Assembly: GCA_015057005.1 (NCBI GenBank)
Contig: SVFF01000001.1
Location: 1-64,000, forward strand
Direction of reading: 5' to 3'
DNA: 64,000 nucleotides
DNA from: Lachnospiraceae bacterium
Lineage (GTDB): Bacteria; Bacillota; Clostridia; Lachnospirales; Lachnospiraceae
In this document: piece by piece, positions 7,926 to 16,855 of the stretch
How the letters are laid out: every line of letters starts with the position of its first letter
Position numbering within the stretch: position 1 is the first letter of the stretch
Made by a program: the position numbers and the translations under genes
Notes under the pieces: model-generated
The model's input: only the letters and a program-made list of their open reading frames with translations
Databases searched by the model: none
What the model was told of the DNA's origin: nothing

Positions 7926-9156
7926 TGACAAACTCCGTGACCTGATCCGCTACAACCGCTTTACGGGGCGGATCGATGTCACAGAAAAAAACTGGTGGGA
8001 CAAGGAAGGTACCGTTTTGAATGATACTGATCTGAATTACCTGTTATTGTATCTGGAACAACATTACGGGCTCACCTGCGATAAAAAGGTACAAAGGGCT
8101 ATCAGTATCGTTGCCGATCAGAATAAGTACCACCCCATCTGTGATTACCTGAACCTCCTGCAATGGGACGGACAGCCAAGGATCAAATACGTACTGCACC
8201 ATTTCCTCGGCACGGAAGTCAACGATTACACCCATGCAGCCATGCAGGTATTCCTCTTGGGAGCCATCAATCGTGTCTTTGAGCCCGGTTATAAATTTGA
8301 CACTATGCTCTGTCTGGTAGGCGGTCAGGGCGCAGGAAAGTCCACCTTCTTTAGGTTCCTGGCAATGAAAGATGACTGGTTCTCCGATGACTTAAAAAAG
8401 CTGGATGACGAAAATGTCTACCGCAAGATACAGGGACATCTGATCATTGAGATGTCAGAGATGATCGCCACTGCAAACGCCAAAAGTATTGAAGAGATCA
8501 AATCCTTCATAAGCCGTGACAAGGATACCTATAAGGTCCCCTACGAAGTACATCCCATGGACAGACCCAGACAGTGTGTATTTGGAGGCACTTCCAACGC
8601 CCTGGACTTCCTGCCCCTGGACCGTACAGGCAACCGAAGGTTTTTTCCCATCATGGTGGAACCGGGCAATGCAGAAGTACACATTCTGGAAGATGAAGAC
8701 GCTTCAAGGGCATACATAGAGCAGGTATGGGCAGAAGCCATGGACAGCTATCGGAAAGGTAACCGTGAAACGGTTCTTTCCAAGGAAAATGAAAAGTACC
8801 TGAAAGAATTCCAAAAGCAGTTCATGCCGGAGGACACCATAGCAGGCATGCTGCAGGCATATCTGGATAACTATGAAGGTGACATTGTCTGTTCCAAACA
8901 GCTGTACAAAGAAGCTCTGAATCACCCTTATGATGAGCCAAAGAGCTGGGAACTTCGGGAGATCAACAACATCATGAACACCGTGATCACCGGGTGGAAA
9001 GCCTTTGTAAATCCCAGGAATTTTGGTGTGTATGGCAGACAGCGCGGGTGGGAACGTGACAACAAAGTCCCTGCAACGAACGAAAAAAGCGGGGAAGAAT
9101 TTCTTACTCCCACCGCGGAAGTTGCCGAGCAGATCACGTTTATGTTTGAAAATTAG
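7801..9156 (+). CDS. VapE-like superfamily 3-type ATPase/helicase
   Basis: The 451-residue product belongs to the virulence-associated protein E family. The Walker A motif is GGQGAGKS at 174-181, followed by a Walker B-like hydrophobic stretch ending in IEMSEM near 223, and the GNRRFFPI arm typical of the family near 283. It is expected to unwind or translocate DNA during replication of the element, paired with the CHC2 protein. The start overlaps that gene by 125 bases but has its own strong site (AAGGGGGTG, seven bases before ATG). An internal start further down would lose little conserved sequence, so the exact start is less sure than the function. Confidence 0.88.
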   Translation: MPNGLQNTAKMIPEEVRTFMDCTEKGTVKNTLQNCIIALQNDDKLRDLIRYNRFTGRIDVTEKNWWDKEGTVLNDTDLNYLLLYLEQHYGLTCDKKVQRAISIVADQNKYHPICDYLNLLQWDGQPRIKYVLHHFLGTEVNDYTHAAMQVFLLGAINRVFEPGYKFDTMLCLVGGQGAGKSTFFRFLAMKDDWFSDDLKKLDDENVYRKIQGHLIIEMSEMIATANAKSIEEIKSFISRDKDTYKVPYEVHPMDRPRQCVFGGTSNALDFLPLDRTGNRRFFPIMVEPGNAEVHILEDEDASRAYIEQVWAEAMDSYRKGNRETVLSKENEKYLKEFQKQFMPEDTIAGMLQAYLDNYEGDIVCSKQLYKEALNHPYDEPKSWELREINNIMNTVITGWKAFVNPRNFGVYGRQRGWERDNKVPATNEKSGEEFLTPTAEVAEQITFMFEN

Positions 9157-9380
9157 GCCATTGTTGTCGGTTTTGTGCCGCATTGTTGCCGGCTTCGTTG
9201 TCATGGGAAATCCTTTATTTATGGGGCTTTCCCTACCCCTGACAACGAAAACAACAAATATTAATAAAAAGAATAAGAATATAGTAAATACATAATAACT
9301 AAGCCCTTCGGGAAAGTATGACAGTCTTTTTACGTCCGTTGCCGGACTTTGTTGTCACCCTTCCTTGTCGGGCTTTTTTC
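9157..9380. other. Gene-free spacer with degenerate TTGTTGTCGG-like words
   Basis: Several related words (TTGTTGTCGG, TTGTTGCCGG, TTCGTTGTCA, TTTGTTGTCA, CCTTGTCGGG) recur between the VapE and integrase regions around an A+T-rich core near 9255-9300. This could be a replication or excision control region of the element. Function is inference. Confidence 0.35.
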
Positions 9381-9485
9381 ATGGGGAGAAAGGAGGGTCA
9401 AAACATCCCCGCAGCAAAGCTTCTTCTGGAGTACAGAGGGAGCTATTTAGTTGTAAAATTAGAAGAAATAGATGAGAAAGGGTAA
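9381..9485 (+). CDS. Possible 34-residue small protein before the integrase
   Basis: A short frame reads MGRKEGQNIPAAKLLLEY and continues to a Lys/Glu-rich end. It overlaps the first 14 bases of the integrase gene, so coupled translation is possible. The only strong ribosome-like sequence (AAAGGAGGG) lies inside the frame and points to an ATC codon, so the true start is doubtful. Small excisionase-like or regulatory frames are common at this position, but this one shows no recognisable helix-turn-helix. Confidence 0.35.
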   Translation: MGRKEGQNIPAAKLLLEYRGSYLVVKLEEIDEKG

Positions 9486-10743
9486 AACATATGAACAATT
9501 AAACAAAACCGTGGATACGAACCCACAAAATACTTTAACAAAAGAAGAAATATTGAATTACGCACTTAATAATGGTATGCTGGATTTGGCACTTATACAG
9601 GCACAAGAACAAATGCAAAAAAGAAAGGAAATACTGAATAATCACCCTTACGAAATTTATCAAGGAAAAGATCAGAAGTGGTATACATATTTACCTGATA
9701 AGACTAAGGGAAGACTCAAAAAAAAGAGAAATAGCAAGAAAGAAATTGAAGCATTAGTAATTGACTTCTGGTCTGAAAAATTGAAAGATCCTACAGTAGC
9801 CGATGTGTTCACAGAGTGGGTTGAGCGTAAATTAGAGGTTGGCGATATTGGCAAAGCAACATACGATCGCTATCTTATTGATTTTAATCGCTTTTTTACC
9901 GAGTTTGGCAAAAAGAAGATTAAAGAAGTGACTCCTGCAGACATATCAGATTTTGCCAAACATTCAGTCAAAAAATTTGGATTAACCAACAAAGCTTACA
10001 GCAATCTTCGTACCTTATTGTTCGGAATTTTCAAACGAGCATTCACAAACGGATACGTAACATTCAGTATCACAAATGTCGTAAAAGATATTGAATTTTC
10101 ACGCAAAGCTTTTGCTCGCAATGACAAAGAAGATTGGAAAGAAGTTTTTATGGAAGACGAACTTCCACTCTTTATAGACTATCTTGTGTCCCATCAAGAT
10201 ATTTTAAATCTCGGGCTCCTATTAATGGTAGTAACCGGTCTGCGTGTTGGCGAGCTTGTCGCTATTGAATTTTCTGATATTGAAAACAATGTGATTTATG
10301 TGAATAAGATGGAGACACGCTACAAAGATCCTGTAAGTGGAAAAACGATTTTTGAAGTCGTAAACGACACAAAATCAGAAGCAGGAACCAGGGAAGTTAT
10401 CATTCCGGATGATTATCTATGGGTTATTAAAAAAATGCGTATTTTGAATCCTTGGGGGCCTTATTTATTGATGAAAGATGGTGTACGAGTAAAAACATAC
10501 ACTCTTCGAAAACGCCAGAAATTCGTGTGTGATAAAACAGGCATTTATCCCAAATCACCGCACAAATCAAGAAAGACATATGGAACTATTCTGTTAGACA
10601 ATCAAGTTCCAACAGCTATGATCCTTCAGCAAATGGGTCATACGGAGATTCTTACCACCGAGAAGCATTATCACAGAAATAGGAAAAGAACTGAAGCCAA
10701 ATCTAGGATAATCAGCACCATCCCCGACTTAGCAGCTCAATAA
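9472..10743 (+). CDS. Tyrosine recombinase/integrase
   Basis: The 423-residue product should integrate and excise the element. Residues 55 to 100 look like an arm-binding domain, 105 to 200 a SAM-like core-binding domain, and 230 to 415 the catalytic domain. The catalytic residues are all visible: Arg258 (VTGLRVGEL), His364 and Arg367 (HKSR), His390 (MGHTEI) and the nucleophile Tyr400 (TTEKHY). Layout is that of Tn916-like integrases. It is much more A+T-rich than the preceding VapE gene. It runs toward the 3' end of tRNA-Thr. Confidence 0.93.
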   Translation: MRKGKTYEQLNKTVDTNPQNTLTKEEILNYALNNGMLDLALIQAQEQMQKRKEILNNHPYEIYQGKDQKWYTYLPDKTKGRLKKKRNSKKEIEALVIDFWSEKLKDPTVADVFTEWVERKLEVGDIGKATYDRYLIDFNRFFTEFGKKKIKEVTPADISDFAKHSVKKFGLTNKAYSNLRTLLFGIFKRAFTNGYVTFSITNVVKDIEFSRKAFARNDKEDWKEVFMEDELPLFIDYLVSHQDILNLGLLLMVVTGLRVGELVAIEFSDIENNVIYVNKMETRYKDPVSGKTIFEVVNDTKSEAGTREVIIPDDYLWVIKKMRILNPWGPYLLMKDGVRVKTYTLRKRQKFVCDKTGIYPKSPHKSRKTYGTILLDNQVPTAMILQQMGHTEILTTEKHYHRNRKRTEAKSRIISTIPDLAAQ

Positions 10744-10758
10744 TTAGGAATCATTATT

Positions 10759-10782
10759 ATTTGAGTACCTATTTGAGTACCT
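10759..10782. repeat. 12-bp direct repeat between integrase and tRNA-Thr
   Basis: ATTTGAGTACCT occurs twice head to tail at 10759 and 10771, just after the integrase stop. It may be an integrase arm site or lie at the element end. Confidence 0.6.
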
Positions 10783-10797
10783 TTAATTTTAGGCAAC

Positions 10798-10824
10798 AAA
10801 AAAACCCTTGAAAATCAAGGGTTT
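10798..10824 (-). terminator. Terminator of tRNA-Thr
   Basis: AAACCCTTG and CAAGGGTTT form a nine-pair stem with a five-base loop; on the minus strand it is followed by a run of seven T. It lies directly after the tRNA 3' end and is intact despite the neighbouring element. Confidence 0.85.
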
Positions 10825-10828
10825 CCAG

Positions 10829-10901
10829 AGCTGCTGACGGGAATCGGACCCGTGACCTCCGCACTACCAATGCGACGCTCTACCGACTGAGCCACAGCAG
10901 C
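10829..10901 (-). tRNA. tRNA-Thr (anticodon GGT)
   Basis: The minus strand folds into a full cloverleaf of 73 bases: acceptor GCTGCTG pairing with CAGCAGC, D-arm with GGCTCAGTCGGTAGAGC, anticodon loop TTGGTAG, and T-arm GGGTCCGATTCCC. CCA is not encoded. The 3' end points to the integrase. Confidence 0.95.
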
Positions 10902-11071
10902 ATCTTGTTGTGATCGCTCTCGCAATCGACTTGTTCATAATACCAAAGCTCTCACCATTTGTCAACAGGAAAATATAATTTTTTTAAAATAATTTTTTAT
11001 ATTTTTTCTACTGTTACTATTTTCACGTTTTCTTGCACAACTTCGGCGTTTATGAGGATGCCGATATTACC

Positions 11072-11096
11072 GGGGCGGCGCGCAGCGCGCCGCCCC
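11072..11096. terminator. G+C-rich hairpin after the RND gene
   Basis: GGGGCGGCGCGC and GCGCGCCGCCCC form a twelve-pair stem with a one-base centre, 12 bases past the RND stop codon. No T run follows, so termination may need a factor, or the hairpin may protect the 3' end. Confidence 0.45.
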
Positions 11097-11107
11097 AAAC
11101 ACTCTCT

Positions 11108-14100
11108 TTAGTCTTCTTCCGGTAATTCCGCTTTTTTCTTACGTCTTCCTCCGGTAAAACTATCGTAGATACAAGGAATCCCGATCAGTGTCAGCAGAGT
11201 ACCGTATACCAGACCACCGATAGTCACCAACGCCATAGGCTTTGCAAGTTCTGAACCCATGTCATTGCTGAATACCATGGTACCCAGAGCCAAGATGGTC
11301 GTCAGGGCAGTCATCAGTACGGGACGCAGTCTTGTGCGGCCTGCAGTCAGGATGGCCTCGCGCTTCTCCATACCATTCTCACGCAGCTGATTCATATAGT
11401 CTATCAATACGATACCGTTGTTTACAATAACACCTGACAACATGATGAAACCGATCATGGCTATAACACTGATCTCACTGTCCGCAAAGAACAATGCCAG
11501 GAAACCGCCTGTAAATGCCAGGGGGATGGTAAACATGATGATGAAGGGTGACAACAGGGACTGGAACTGGGCCACCATGATCAGGTACATGAACACGATT
11601 GCCAAAAGCAACATCAGCACCAGCTGTCCCATAGCCTCATTGATAGTCTCATTTTCACCGGAGAACACCAGGCGGTATCCTGCGGGAATGTCATACAGTT
11701 CAAGGCGTTCCTCCACCTCTGACGCTACCAGACCGATATTGTAGCCCTCTGCAATGCCAGCCGTTACTGCCACATATCTGGTCTGATCGGCACGGTTGAT
11801 GGCGCTCATCGCCATGGTGTCTTCAAATGTTGCGATATCGGAAAGGGGAATCTCCACACTCTCACCGTTCTCATCCGTTCCGGTGATAGGCATATCCTTT
11901 ACCAATTCTCTGGTGAGTTCGATATCGTTTCCGCTCATGACATAAACAGCATAATCCTTATCTGCTGCTACCAATGTAGTAGCGGTTGTCGCCTCCGCAA
12001 GTCTGCTTGCCATTTGAGTGAATACTTGTGCAACAGTCAAACCGTAGCCGATCGCTTCCTCACGGTCAATAGTGATGCGAAGTTCCTCATCAGACTCGCC
12101 CAGACCATTGTTGACCTGAGTGGTACCTTCCACAGTCTCCAATACTGCCGCCACTTCCTCCGCAATGGATCGCAAAGTATCCAAGTCACGGCCGCGGACC
12201 TGAATGGTAATACCACTGCCGCCCAGAGCACTCATATCCATGCTGGAGGTGTTCACTGTGATCTCTGCAGGCAAGTCAGCAGTTTTCTCCAGGATCACAT
12301 CTGCAATTTCCTCATTGGTCATGTTCTTGTCTTCTCTGGTCACCACGTAAATGCTGGTAGCATTGGAAGCACTGTCGCCTCCGCCCAGCAGGCTCATAGA
12401 AGAGGATGCCGCCATAGCACCTACATTTTCCACGTCTTCGATCTCAAACAGTCTTTCCACTACCCGGTCGGTCACCTCTCCGGTTTCCTTCAAAGTAGCT
12501 TCCTCGCCCAGCGCTACATTTACCGTCAGCTGGGTGGAGTCCATATCTCCCATAAAGCCGGTACCCTTGCTGAAAGAAGCAGCCATACTGACTATCAACA
12601 GCACAAACACCAGAATATAAACAAGCGGCTTAACCTTAAGGGCTCCTTTCAGCATCTTTTCATACAGATTCAGAAGCCCTGTGTAGAAACGGCTGTCTTT
12701 CTGAACCTTGGTCTTGGAAAGCAACCTGGATGCCATGGCAGGCACAACAGTCAGCGCTATCAGCAGACTGGCCAGCAGGGAATATGCCAAGGTCAAGCCC
12801 ATATCCACAAAGAGCTGTCTGGTAATACCCTCCGTAAAGACGATGGGCAGGAATACGCAGATAGTGGTCAGGGTAGATGCCGCAATCGCACCTGCTACTT
12901 CCTTTGCACCCTCGATGGCGGCCTCCCGCACAGAAACACCTTCGCTGCGCAGTCTGTAAATATTTTCGATTACAACGATGGAGTTATCCACCAGCATACC
13001 GATGGCCAGTGCCAGACCTGACAGGGAAATAATATTCAGGGTCACGCCGCTGAAGTACATGCACACAATAGCGGTTACCAAGCTGATAGGAATAGAGCAG
13101 GCAATTACAAAAGTGGGCTTCCAGTCCTTTAAGAATACCAGCAGGATCAAGATTGCCAACAGACCACCCCACAGCAAATTACTAATAATGGAATCCATGA
13201 CCAGATCAATATAGATGCCCTGGTCCATCAGGGTGATAATGCTCAGGTCGTCATTCTCTTCCATCAATTCTTCAAAACGCTCATTCAATCGGTCAGAAAC
13301 ATCGCCTGTGGAGTAGCCGGTCTGTTTCTGGATCGTCAGCATCACACCGGCACTGCCGTTTACATTGGTATAAAAAGTATCGGAATTATCAGTATAAAAA
13401 ACATCAGCAACATCACCCAGGGTGATCACGGGCACGCCGTCCATGTGCAGATCCATCAGGGGCATAGCCTGCATTTCCTCTATAGTTGCAGGTTTGTCGC
13501 CCACGCGGACCATGTAATCGACGCCGTCCTCGGTCACATAACCGGCAGGCATGGAGAAGTTCTGGGCAGTCAGCAGTCCCTTAACGGTGTCTACTGTCAA
13601 AATATTATTCATATCAGCCTGCTCGTAAGCAGTCTCCTTGGCATCAGCCAGCTGTTTCTCACCATCGGCCAACTGTTCTTCCGCATCTGCGATCTGATCC
13701 CAACCGGATTCCAACTGCTCTTTGGCAGTCTTTAACTGTTCCTTAGCCGCATCCAGCTGAGCCTGTGCCTGGGACATCTGATACTCACCCATAGTAATCT
13801 GGGTGCTTGCATTGGCAAATTCCACGGCAGCTGTCAGGTTGCCCTTTTCCACCTCGATCAAACCGGCATTTACGGTCTCCAGCTGCTTATCCAAAGAGGC
13901 AATTGTCCCATTGGTCATCTGGGCATATGCTTCATATCCCAGTCCACTGGTACGGACATTCAGTGCATTTGCCAGATTTTCCTTCTGGGTATTCAGCGCC
14001 GCATCCGCAGCTGTGCAGATGCCGGTGAGCATTCCCTCTACCTGAGCTGCCTCCATAGGGTTCAAAGATGCCCAGTCCATGGCAGCAAGACCATCCAGCA

Positions 14101-15277
14101 TTCCCTGCAGGGCAGTACTCTGGGCTCCCATCTGGGTAATCATACTATTACCCAAAAATCCGGTCTTCATGGCATCAATTCCGGCTTTTGCCTGGGCTGC
14201 TGCAGCTTCCCCGCCGGATACTGATACAGCGGCCGCATACGCAGTATACGCCTGCTTGTAATTAGTGGGCAATCCACTGATGGATGCCTGCGCGGCCTCC
14301 AATTCTTTCACGCTGGTATCCAGCTGTTTGGCTGTAGTGAGTTCTGCAGTCAGATGCATCTTGGTGGCTTCCAGATCGGCTTTTGCCGTCAAAAGCTGGG
14401 TCTTTGTGGACGCAAGGTTAGCTGCCGTCTCAGACTTGGTGCTCTCCAGTGCAGTCTTGCCGTCAGCAAGCTCAGCCTTGCCCTTATCCAGCTCCACTTG
14501 ACCGTCAGCCAGTTCCTTCTGGCCGTCGGCTATATCCTTCTGGCCTTTTATCAGCTCCTGTTTGCTGTCCTCCAGAGCCTCACGTCCATCGGCAAGCTCC
14601 TCTTCCGCTTCCTTCATCTTGTCATCAATGGCAGCAAAAATCTTTTCGTTTACTTCGTCAATCTTCTCCTGGCGGATAATGACATTGACGCTCTCCTCCA
14701 AAAGTCCGGTGGCACTGACGCTGGCAGCACCTTCCACACTTTCCAGTTCCGGTACTACCATGTCCTTCACATGCGTACTGATCTGTGCTTCGTCCATGCC
14801 CTCCACACCTACCGCGGCAATCATGACAGGCAGCATGTCAGGGTTTAATTTCATGATCACGGGATTCCCCACTGTATCATCCCAATAGGACTTGATCTGA
14901 TCCAGGGTCTCCCGGATTTCAAGAGAGATACCATTCATATCTGCAGACTGGGAAAACTCCATGATCACCATGGAATAGCTCTCCCCGGACACAGAACTGA
15001 TACTCTCAATATTGCTCACGGTAGCCATGCTGGCCTCAATAGGCTGGGTCACCACCATTTCTACAGTTTCCGGATTGGCACCCGGATAGGTGGTCATGAC
15101 CAACACATAGGGCAGGCTGATATTCGGCAGCAGATCTGCAGTCATCTTGGTAAATGATACTACGCCCAACACAATGGCCAGCACCACGCCTACCAGCACA
15201 GTATAAGACTTTTTAACACTGAATTTGGATAACATCTGATAACTCCTCTTGTTTTTTTCTTCTTTCCGGTCACTCAA
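11108..15277 (-). CDS. RND-family efflux transporter with large coiled-coil insertion
   Basis: The 1389-residue protein is an AcrB/HAE1-like permease. The first membrane helix is at about 25-45 and the core motif GMLVDNSIVVIENI of helix 4 is at 760-773, where Asp764 is the expected proton relay (one Asp instead of the pair in AcrB). Two six-helix bundles are visible. Residues about 205 to 560, in the first extracellular loop, are a long heptad-rich coiled coil with repeats such as ADGQKELADGQ and KEQLKTAKEQLESG. Ordinary RND pumps lack this. Gram-positive cells have no TolC, so the insertion may replace an adaptor; that is inference. It follows sigH on the same strand after a terminator, so it is a separate unit. 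Confidence 0.88.
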   Translation of the reverse strand: MSDRKEEKNKRSYQMLSKFSVKKSYTVLVGVVLAIVLGVVSFTKMTADLLPNISLPYVLVMTTYPGANPETVEMVVTQPIEASMATVSNIESISSVSGESYSMVIMEFSQSADMNGISLEIRETLDQIKSYWDDTVGNPVIMKLNPDMLPVMIAAVGVEGMDEAQISTHVKDMVVPELESVEGAASVSATGLLEESVNVIIRQEKIDEVNEKIFAAIDDKMKEAEEELADGREALEDSKQELIKGQKDIADGQKELADGQVELDKGKAELADGKTALESTKSETAANLASTKTQLLTAKADLEATKMHLTAELTTAKQLDTSVKELEAAQASISGLPTNYKQAYTAYAAAVSVSGGEAAAAQAKAGIDAMKTGFLGNSMITQMGAQSTALQGMLDGLAAMDWASLNPMEAAQVEGMLTGICTAADAALNTQKENLANALNVRTSGLGYEAYAQMTNGTIASLDKQLETVNAGLIEVEKGNLTAAVEFANASTQITMGEYQMSQAQAQLDAAKEQLKTAKEQLESGWDQIADAEEQLADGEKQLADAKETAYEQADMNNILTVDTVKGLLTAQNFSMPAGYVTEDGVDYMVRVGDKPATIEEMQAMPLMDLHMDGVPVITLGDVADVFYTDNSDTFYTNVNGSAGVMLTIQKQTGYSTGDVSDRLNERFEELMEENDDLSIITLMDQGIYIDLVMDSIISNLLWGGLLAILILLVFLKDWKPTFVIACSIPISLVTAIVCMYFSGVTLNIISLSGLALAIGMLVDNSIVVIENIYRLRSEGVSVREAAIEGAKEVAGAIAASTLTTICVFLPIVFTEGITRQLFVDMGLTLAYSLLASLLIALTVVPAMASRLLSKTKVQKDSRFYTGLLNLYEKMLKGALKVKPLVYILVFVLLIVSMAASFSKGTGFMGDMDSTQLTVNVALGEEATLKETGEVTDRVVERLFEIEDVENVGAMAASSSMSLLGGGDSASNATSIYVVTREDKNMTNEEIADVILEKTADLPAEITVNTSSMDMSALGGSGITIQVRGRDLDTLRSIAEEVAAVLETVEGTTQVNNGLGESDEELRITIDREEAIGYGLTVAQVFTQMASRLAEATTATTLVAADKDYAVYVMSGNDIELTRELVKDMPITGTDENGESVEIPLSDIATFEDTMAMSAINRADQTRYVAVTAGIAEGYNIGLVASEVEERLELYDIPAGYRLVFSGENETINEAMGQLVLMLLLAIVFMYLIMVAQFQSLLSPFIIMFTIPLAFTGGFLALFFADSEISVIAMIGFIMLSGVIVNNGIVLIDYMNQLRENGMEKREAILTAGRTRLRPVLMTALTTILALGTMVFSNDMGSELAKPMALVTIGGLVYGTLLTLIGIPCIYDSFTGGRRKKKAELPEED

Positions 15278-15349
15278 TTATTCTTGCATGTGTTGATTAT
15301 ACGCTCCTATTTCTATTCGCGTCAATAAAAGTACCGTTCCAAAAATATA

Positions 15350-15395
15350 AAAAAAAAATAAAGAATCCGGTCATCATCTCTCGACAACCGGACTC
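15350..15395 (-). terminator. Terminator after sigH
   Basis: GAGTCCGGT and ACCGGATTC form a stem on the minus strand, followed by TTTA and a run of nine T. It ends the cysE-sigH operon. Confidence 0.8.
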
Positions 15396-15415
15396 TCTGT
15401 TTTTCCTCTAAATTA

Positions 15416-16036
15416 TCACAATAATTTCTTTATTTTGCTCTTTAATCTCTGCAGTGCATTGTCTGCAGACTTTTCATCCCGACCGAGCACCTTGGCAATC
15501 TGAGTGTAACTCATGCCGGTCATGTACAGATCCAGCACCTGCTTTTCAAATCCTGAAAGTTCCTTTTCAATCACAGATTCCAAATAATTGACCCGTTCCT
15601 TGTCCAGAAACAATTCCTCCGGATTCAGCTCCGTGCGGTCCGCCAGCGCTTCCAGCAGTGTGCGTTCCTCACTCTCTTCCTTACCGGAATCATTGGCATT
15701 CAGGGAAATATAGGAATTCAGCGGTATGTGCTTCTGGCGTTTGGCCGCCTGCACCGCCGTGTACATCTGCCTGCTGATGCACAGATCCGCAAATGTATAG
15801 AAGCTGGCATCCCGGCCACTGTCATAATCCCGCACCGCCTTAAACAACCCGATCATCCCCTCCTGGATCAGATCTTCATTGTCCGCTCCCAAAATGTACA
15901 TGGATTTAGCCTTACTGCGCACGAGCTTCTTGTACTTATCGCAAATATGATCCATGATGGCTTCTTCACCGTTTCGCAGACGATCGATCAATTCTTCGTC
16001 TGTGATATTTTCATATACAGAATAATCTCCGGACAT
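15416..16036 (-). CDS. sigH: RNA polymerase sigma factor SigH (sigma-30)
   Basis: The 206-residue product is a sigma-70 family factor with region 2 (ADNEDLIQEGMIGLFKAVRDYD) and region 4 (LDLYMTGMSYTQIAKVLGR). Its length and the gene order with rlmB, mrnC, cysS and cysE match the SigH locus of Bacillus and Clostridia, where this factor turns on early sporulation and stationary-phase genes. It begins four bases after the rlmB stop, so it is translated from the same message. This makes the organism likely spore-forming. The yacP gene that sits between rlmB and sigH in Bacillus subtilis is absent. Confidence 0.92.
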   Translation of the reverse strand: MSGDYSVYENITDEELIDRLRNGEEAIMDHICDKYKKLVRSKAKSMYILGADNEDLIQEGMIGLFKAVRDYDSGRDASFYTFADLCISRQMYTAVQAAKRQKHIPLNSYISLNANDSGKEESEERTLLEALADRTELNPEELFLDKERVNYLESVIEKELSGFEKQVLDLYMTGMSYTQIAKVLGRDEKSADNALQRLKSKIKKLL

Positions 16037-16040
16037 AATC

Positions 16041-16781
16041 TTAACCTAATCTCTGACGCACAATCTCATACGCCAGCACGCCTGCTGCCACAGATGCATT
16101 CAGGGAATCAATATCACCCTTCATGGGAATGGATGCCACCATATCACATTTTTCCTTGACCAGACGCCCTACGCCTTCACCTTCATTGCCTATTACCAGA
16201 CCGATAGGTCCCTTCAGATCCAGCTGGTACATGGTGGTGCCGCCCATATCGGCACAGACAAACCACAGACCCTCTTTTTTCAGGTCTTCAATGGTCTTGG
16301 CCATGTTGGTCACCTTTGCCACGGGAGTGTAATTTAAAGCTCCTGCGGAAGTCCTTGCCACAGTTGCAGTCAGACCTGCCGCCCTGTTCTTTGGAATGAT
16401 CACACCGTGGGCTCCTGCCAGATTGGCGGTACGGATGATAGCTCCCAGATTATGGGGATCTTCAATATTATCCAGCAGGAAAATAAAAGGCGCTTCTCCT
16501 TTTTCTCTTGCTGCATTCAAAATATCCTCTACCTCAGCATACTCATATGCTGCCGCATAGGCGATAACCCCCTGGTGCTTACCGGTCTCGGACATCTGAT
16601 CCAGACGCTCCTTGGGCACAAATTTCACCAATGTGTCATGTTTTTTTGCTTCTCTCTTGATGGTCATAATGGGACCGTCCTGACAACCATCCAAAATAAA
16701 GATCTTGTCGATGGGCTTGCCGGAGCGATATGCCTCAATGACCGCATTTCTTCCTTCTATGGTAAACTCCTGATATGCCAT
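16041..16781 (-). CDS. rlmB: 23S rRNA 2'-O-ribose methyltransferase RlmB (TrmH/SpoU family)
   Basis: The 246-residue protein has an N-terminal L30e-like substrate-binding domain (about 1-85) and a SpoU methyltransferase knot. The three SpoU motifs are visible: NIEDPHNLGAIIRTANLAG, VIGNEGEGVGRLVKEKCD and IPMKGDIDSLNASVAAGVL. It methylates a guanosine of 23S rRNA (G2251 in E. coli numbering, established for the family). It is the fourth gene of the cysE operon and lies between mrnC and sigH. Confidence 0.92.
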   Translation of the reverse strand: MAYQEFTIEGRNAVIEAYRSGKPIDKIFILDGCQDGPIMTIKREAKKHDTLVKFVPKERLDQMSETGKHQGVIAYAAAYEYAEVEDILNAAREKGEAPFIFLLDNIEDPHNLGAIIRTANLAGAHGVIIPKNRAAGLTATVARTSAGALNYTPVAKVTNMAKTIEDLKKEGLWFVCADMGGTTMYQLDLKGPIGLVIGNEGEGVGRLVKEKCDMVASIPMKGDIDSLNASVAAGVLAYEIVRQRLG

Positions 16782-16855
16782 GCTTTTTACCTTTCTATAC
16801 CATTACTATTGCCATCGCGTTCTGCGCAGGCATTCACTTTTCAACTAATATTTTC

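Larger units (their letters stand above)
5484..10790. mobile_element. Integrative mobilizable element beside tRNA-Thr
   Basis: The block encodes in order a MobA/MobL relaxase, a CHC2 primase-like protein, a VapE-like helicase, a tiny frame and a Tn916-type tyrosine integrase. No conjugation apparatus is present, so the element would need a helper to transfer. The integrase lies at the end nearest the 3' end of tRNA-Thr, the usual orientation for tRNA-linked islands. Outer borders are not proven: I found no direct repeat of the tRNA 3' end on the left, and the tRNA terminator is intact. Base use changes between the relaxase/primase/VapE genes (G+C richer) and the integrase (A+T rich), which suggests a mosaic. 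Confidence 0.75.

Noticed and set aside
12014..13021. 335-residue plus-strand frame
   Set aside because: Lies opposite the RND gene; composition mirrors the real frame and no family is visible.
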